From assembly GCA_945788325.1 (NCBI GenBank), contig CALZLL010000007.1:1-25176 (forward strand): DNA of 25,176 nt. The letters run 5' to 3'. Shown piece by piece: positions 22,903 through 25,176 of the stretch (the stretch's first letter is position 1; each line of letters opens with the position of its first letter). This DNA is from an uncultured Clostridium sp. GTDB taxonomy: Bacteria; Bacillota_I; Bacilli_A; RF39; UBA660. The position numbers and the translations under genes were made by a program. The notes below the pieces were generated by a model. The model saw only the letters and a list, made by a program, of their open reading frames with translations, was not told the origin of the DNA and made no database searches.

Positions 22903-22924
22903 ATGCATTAACTTGAATGCATAC
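22903..22924 (-). other. Hairpin in the 5' leader of tRNA-Ala
   Basis: TATGCATT and AATGCATA form an 8-bp stem with a 6-nt loop at the start of the pre-tRNA, followed by TTTTT. It could be an attenuator-like element or a processing aid. Confidence 0.4.
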
Positions 22925-22926
22925 TA

Positions 22927-22955
22927 ATAATATCAAAAACTTTTACAAAAATCAA
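22927..22955 (-). promoter_or_regulatory. Promoter of tRNA-Ala
   Basis: On the minus strand: TTGATT -35 (22950-22955), 17-nt spacer, TATTAT -10 (22927-22932) with TG extension. Confidence 0.65.
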
Positions 22956-22972
22956 TAGAAAAATTAATTTTT

Positions 22973-23293
22973 TTAATTATTATTTTCTAATTGTGGTAAT
23001 TCTTGCTCTAAAGTATTTAATTTTTGCATTATTTTATTTTCATCTGCTACTTCTAAACAATACCACCCTTTTTTAAACATAACATTATATACTTCTCTTT
23101 GCATTTCACTCACATCATCAAACATATCATGAAAATCATTACACAATTCATCGTTACTAGCTTCAGTCATTGCGGTTGCATAATTTTTTACTATCTCTTT
23201 TTCTATCGAAAGTATGGTTGTAATATAATCTTTATCATTCATTTCATTAGTTTGTGGTACTTCTGTTTTTTGATTACTTATTTTATTATTCAT
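22973..23293 (-). CDS. Coat F-domain (spore coat) protein, 106 aa
   Basis: The central part matches the Coat F domain of spore coat proteins such as CotF and YhcQ: KDYITTILSIEKEIVKNYAT, followed by MTEASNDELCNDFHDMFDD and QREVYNVMFKKGWY. This domain is a four-helix bundle related to ferritin-like proteins. The N-terminal 20 residues are Asn/Lys-rich and probably disordered. I chose the ATG at 23293 because AAGGAG is 7 nt upstream; the ATG at 23299 sits almost on that site. It lies 11 nt downstream of a second, smaller Coat-F-like gene, forming a pair. The likely role is as a structural coat component or spore-associated protein. Confidence 0.78.
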   Translation of the reverse strand: MNNKISNQKTEVPQTNEMNDKDYITTILSIEKEIVKNYATAMTEASNDELCNDFHDMFDDVSEMQREVYNVMFKKGWYCLEVADENKIMQKLNTLEQELPQLENNN

Positions 23294-23304
23294 TTTCATT
23301 CTCC

Positions 23305-23511
23305 TTATCTTAAAATATTTAATACTGCCTTACAATGTTGCATATGCATATCAGCTACTTTCTCAAATAAAGTTTTTATTTCTTCATCAGTTACCTCATT
23401 TGCAAAATTGTTAGCTAATTTGCATGCATTAAAATTCCAATTATAAACATCACTTAAATAATCTAAATCCTTTCCTGAAATAATATTAGGTACTACCTCG
23501 TAATTTTGCAT
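23305..23511 (-). CDS. Small Coat-F-like protein, 68 aa
   Basis: The 68 residues contain a short Coat-F-like helical hairpin: ISGKDLDYLSDVYNWNFNA, then NEVTDEEIKTLFEKVADMHMQH and a final LNILR. Such short partners are often found beside CotF-domain genes (YraD/YhcQ-type pairs). The ATG at 23511 follows AAAGGAGGA. It is followed after 11 nt by the larger Coat F gene, so the two are probably one operon. A sporulation-type promoter is possible just upstream. Confidence 0.7.
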   Translation of the reverse strand: MQNYEVVPNIISGKDLDYLSDVYNWNFNACKLANNFANEVTDEEIKTLFEKVADMHMQHCKAVLNILR

Positions 23512-23531
23512 ATATTATCCTCCTTTAATCT

Positions 23532-23556
23532 TATTATGTGATAAAAAAATATTTAT
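23532..23556 (-). promoter_or_regulatory. Possible sporulation-type promoter of the Coat F pair
   Basis: CATAATA (23532-23538, minus strand) with an ATA element 15 nt upstream (23554-23556) loosely resembles sporulation sigma-factor promoters. No sigma-A promoter is evident. Confidence 0.3.
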
Positions 23557-23560
23557 AAAC

Positions 23561-23589
23561 ATAAAAGAGACTATTTAAGTCTCTTTTAT
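23561..23589 (-). terminator. Terminator of the holin gene
   Basis: ATAAAAGAGACT and AGTCTCTTTTAT form a perfect 12-bp stem with a 5-nt loop directly at the holin stop codon. The T-rich arm follows on the minus strand. Confidence 0.75.
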
Positions 23590-23897
23590 CACAAACAATT
23601 AACCGCACTTTCAATTAAGATTTCCAATTCTGTATCACTTACGTTTATCTTTTTTTCTTGCATCCATTCTAATGCTTTTTCCAATGCTTTACTTTTCTTT
23701 TCATCGCATGAAGCATTTTTACAAGTTTGTTCTACATATTTAACAGTTTTATCTACAATTTCTTTTTTTATCTTATCCTGTATATATTCTTGATAAATGT
23801 TTTTTATTCTAAGTCCTAAATATCCAATAATACCAGTAATTATGGTACTTAATATTTGAATAAGATTATCAGAAATTGTACTTAGAATATCACTCAA
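23589..23897 (-). CDS. Phage-type holin of the LLH family
   Basis: The 102-residue protein has one N-terminal membrane segment (about 10-28), then a charged helix and a C-terminal region typical of holin-LLH proteins: KEIVDKTVKYVEQTCKNA, KKSKALEKALEWMQEKKI and the final LEILIESAVNCL. In phages such holins permeabilise the membrane for endolysin; chromosomal stand-alone copies also occur. I chose a TTG start at 23897 because GGGGGA lies 7 nt upstream; an in-frame TTG at 23912 has that site inside the gene. No endolysin is adjacent, so this is a solitary or domesticated holin. Confidence 0.75.
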   Translation of the reverse strand: MSDILSTISDNLIQILSTIITGIIGYLGLRIKNIYQEYIQDKIKKEIVDKTVKYVEQTCKNASCDEKKSKALEKALEWMQEKKINVSDTELEILIESAVNCL

Positions 23898-23957
23898 ACC
23901 AAATTCCCCCAAATAAATTAAAGATGCATCTTCAATATTATAATATTCAAAAATAAA

Positions 23958-23985
23958 AATATAGGATGGTCTACTACCCTATATT
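23958..23985 (-). terminator. Terminator downstream of the 84-aa frame
   Basis: AATATAGG and CCTATATT form an 8-bp stem followed by TTTATTTTT on the minus strand. Its presence suggests that the minus-strand frame at 23991-24245 is, or was, transcribed. Confidence 0.65.
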
Positions 23986-23990
23986 ATTTA

Positions 23991-24245
23991 TTATTTTGAT
24001 ATAAATTCCTTATTTACTTTTACCACGTTACTAAAATTTTTAGATTTTTTTAAATACATTGGATGATAAGTATAAAATATTTTCTCATTATCTGAGTAAG
24101 CATAAGGGATTCTAATTGTTGGATATTCATTTATAATACATTCCAGCTCACTTGCAAGCTTATTTATTGCTTCATAATATGGATTTTTTGAAACAAAAAG
24201 AATAAGAGAAAAATATGGATATAATGACACAAAATTTCCAAACAT
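23991..24245 (-). CDS. Unknown 84-aa frame, possibly the 3' remnant of a longer gene
   Basis: The frame ends in front of a good terminator. Its C-terminal part (about 26-84; with NEYPTIRIPYAYSDNEKIFY and MYLKKSKNFSNVVKVNKE) looks like real coding sequence, but I do not recognise it. Its first 25 codons lie antisense to the restriction-enzyme-like fragment on the plus strand and have no convincing ribosome binding site. I therefore suspect that the gene lost its 5' part when the other fragment was joined to it, somewhere near 24175-24205. It could also be a small intact gene. Confidence 0.35.
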   Translation of the reverse strand: MFGNFVSLYPYFSLILFVSKNPYYEAINKLASELECIINEYPTIRIPYAYSDNEKIFYTYHPMYLKKSKNFSNVVKVNKEFISK

Positions 24246-24696
24246 TAAAGTTTTAAACAGATCCGCTTGGGCTAATTATAAAAACAAACTAAAAAACGGA
24301 TATAAAATATCCAAAGTGGCAAATTACAATGAAAAACGAATATATTTATGCGTTTATAATAAAAATAATAATTTAATTGACAAAGATACTTTCTGGTACT
24401 TTTCGGATGTTAAACAAACATTGTATAGAAAAATGAAATTTCTAGCACTAATTAAAGCGTGGCCAAGAAAAATAAATAAAAAAATTTATTATAAATATTA
24501 TGATATAAAGTTTTATAAAATAAAAGATTTTGAAATATTTCTTAAATTAATAAATACCGGATACATAAGATTAGATATTCAACTTGGAGTATTTAAAAGT
24601 GGTCCGAAACTTGGGCAAGAACACGATCATGGAATGAATTTTGGAATTAAGGAATGCAATTTATTAAAATTATATGACAAATATGATATTAAATAA
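24178..24696 (+). pseudogene. C-terminal fragment of an MvaI/BcnI-type restriction endonuclease
   Basis: An open plus-strand frame from the TAA at 24175 to the stop at 24696 encodes IREKYGYNDTKFPNIKVLNR, KNGYKISKVANYNEKRIYLC, the long middle DKDTFWYF to YYDIKFYKIKDFEIFLKLIN, and TGYIRLDIQLGVFKSGPKLG before HDHGMNFGIKECNLLKLYDK. These match, in order, the second half of BcnI/MvaI-type enzymes (FGY segment, lysine-rich strand, ...LMDLCIDQD, GPHDRGPHLRI, KLDKLYRNI). The N-terminal half, with the catalytic Glu-x-Lys, is absent, and no start with a ribosome binding site is seen; a GTG at 24316 lies inside the domain. No methyltransferase is in the window. Homology is from memory of the family, not an alignment run here. 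Confidence 0.55.
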
Positions 24697-24723
24697 TGTA
24701 AGTTTATTTCAAAATAAATGCAT

Positions 24724-24750
24724 AAAAAAAACTATTCAAGTTAATGAATA
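24724..24750 (-). terminator. Terminator of the tRNA-Arg/tRNA-Pro transcript
   Basis: TATTCA and TGAATA form a 6-bp stem followed by GTTTTTTTT on the minus strand, 12 nt after tRNA-Pro. Confidence 0.65.
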
Positions 24751-24762
24751 ATTACTTTCTAA

Positions 24763-24839
<77 letters not shown>

Positions 24840-24845
24840 ATAAAA

Positions 24846-24922
24846 TGGCGTTCACGATGAGAGTCGAACTCATGACCTTTACCTTCGGAGGGTAACGCTC
24901 TATCCAGCTGAGCTACGTGAAC
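24846..24922 (-). tRNA. tRNA-Arg (anticodon CCG)
   Basis: Encoded CCA, acceptor GTTCACG/CGTGAAC. The anticodon stem TTACC/GGTAA encloses CTCCGAA with anticodon CCG, which reads CGG codons. It starts 12 nt after the exonuclease III stop, right behind a hairpin, so it may be cotranscribed with that gene or use a promoter inside it (a TTGATA element in the 3' part is a weak candidate). Confidence 0.93.
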
Positions 24923-24924
24923 AA

Positions 24925-24947
24925 GAAAAAAGCTCTATTTAAGCTTT
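24925..24947 (-). terminator. Hairpin/weak terminator at the end of the exonuclease III gene
   Basis: AAAGCT and AGCTTT form a 6-bp stem with a 7-nt loop containing the TAG stop, followed by TTT on the minus strand, directly in front of tRNA-Arg. It may be leaky or serve as a processing site. Confidence 0.5.
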
Positions 24948-25176
24948 ATATCGATTCCAATTGGGCAATGATCACTACCCATTACATCACTATATATTAT
25001 TGGATTAGATACTTTATCAATAATGTTTTTAGAAACTAAAAAATAATCTATTCGCCATCCTATGTTTCTAGCTCGGCATCCGCCTAAATAGCTCCACCAA
25101 GAAAACGCATCATCTTTTTCGGGATTAAAATATCTATACGTGTCAATAAAACCACTTTCTAAAAGCTTTGTAAACT
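24935..25176 (-). CDS. exoA: Exonuclease III (AP endonuclease), C-terminal part
   Basis: The last 79 residues of a gene that runs off the right edge. They carry the hallmark end of the exonuclease III family: GFIDTYRYFNP, FSWWSYLGGCRARNIGWRID (active-site Asn and Asp region), YFLVSKN and the final GSDHCPIGIDIKLK with the catalytic SDH. The enzyme cuts DNA at abasic sites and has 3'-5' exonuclease activity in base excision repair. The stop is inside a hairpin and tRNA-Arg follows closely. Identification is firm although the N-terminus is missing. Confidence 0.93.
   Translation of the reverse strand, partial: FTKLLESGFIDTYRYFNPEKDDAFSWWSYLGGCRARNIGWRIDYFLVSKNIIDKVSNPIIYSDVMGSDHCPIGIDIKLK

Noticed and set aside
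23589..23591. Possible use of the Mycoplasma code (TGA as Trp)
   Set aside because: Trp is encoded by TGG in pnp, the SEDS gene and others, and the TGA that ends the holin is followed at once by TAA, so standard code fits all genes.

Overview
The window looks like chromosomal DNA from a very AT-rich Gram-positive bacterium of the Bacilli/Erysipelotrichia side of the Firmicutes, possibly one of the uncultured small-genome gut lineages related to the Mollicutes. The evidence is RNase J, a Bacillus-type order of translation genes (rimP-nusA-rnpM-infB-rbfA, truB, rpsO-pnp), strong AGGAGG-type ribosome binding sites, spore-coat proteins (CotY/CotZ type and Coat F type) and TGG used for Trp with TGA apparently a stop (standard code). 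The lineage assignment is inference; no rRNA is present.

Layout. Positions 1-386 hold the start of an unknown gene and overlapping divergent promoters driving it and RNase J (387-2066). From about 16.2 kb down to 2.1 kb everything is on the minus strand: an unknown 319-aa repeat protein; a transcription/translation operon rimP (short form)-nusA-rnpM-infB-rbfA with a leader hairpin and a terminator; two separately transcribed unknown genes (a GNAT-like/protein-kinase/membrane-anchor fusion and a 676-aa coiled-coil protein), each with its own terminator; truB with two unknown genes coupled behind it; rpsO with a structured leader; a hairpin terminator/attenuator; pnp; and a CYTH-domain protein converging on RNase J. 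RNase J and PNPase are thus near each other with ribosome maturation genes, an RNA-metabolism and translation region.

Positions 16.3-22.5 kb hold envelope, signalling and sporulation genes: a CPBP-family membrane protease and a membrane-anchored metallophosphoesterase with an altered active-site motif (one operon), a convergent orphan sensor histidine kinase whose promoter carries a Spo0A-box-like element and helically phased TTTTGT repeats, a membrane-anchored EIIB-like domain lacking its phosphorylated cysteine, a CotY/CotZ-type coat protein, an unknown 107-aa protein divergent from a SEDS (RodA/FtsW/SpoVE) glycan polymerase, and an unknown helical protein.

Positions 22.5-25.2 kb are tRNA-rich (Glu, Ile, Ala, then Arg and Pro) and include accessory genes: two adjacent Coat-F-like proteins, a phage-type LLH holin, an 84-aa minus-strand remnant and a plus-strand fragment resembling the C-terminal half of an MvaI/BcnI-type restriction endonuclease. 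The window ends inside an exonuclease III gene.

The most interesting points are the GNAT-kinase-TM fusion, the metallophosphoesterase and EIIB-like proteins with lost catalytic residues, the Spo0A-like promoter, the one-domain RimP, the rpsO leader RNA, the repeated stop-codon-embedding terminators, and the decayed restriction gene beside a holin between tRNA clusters.
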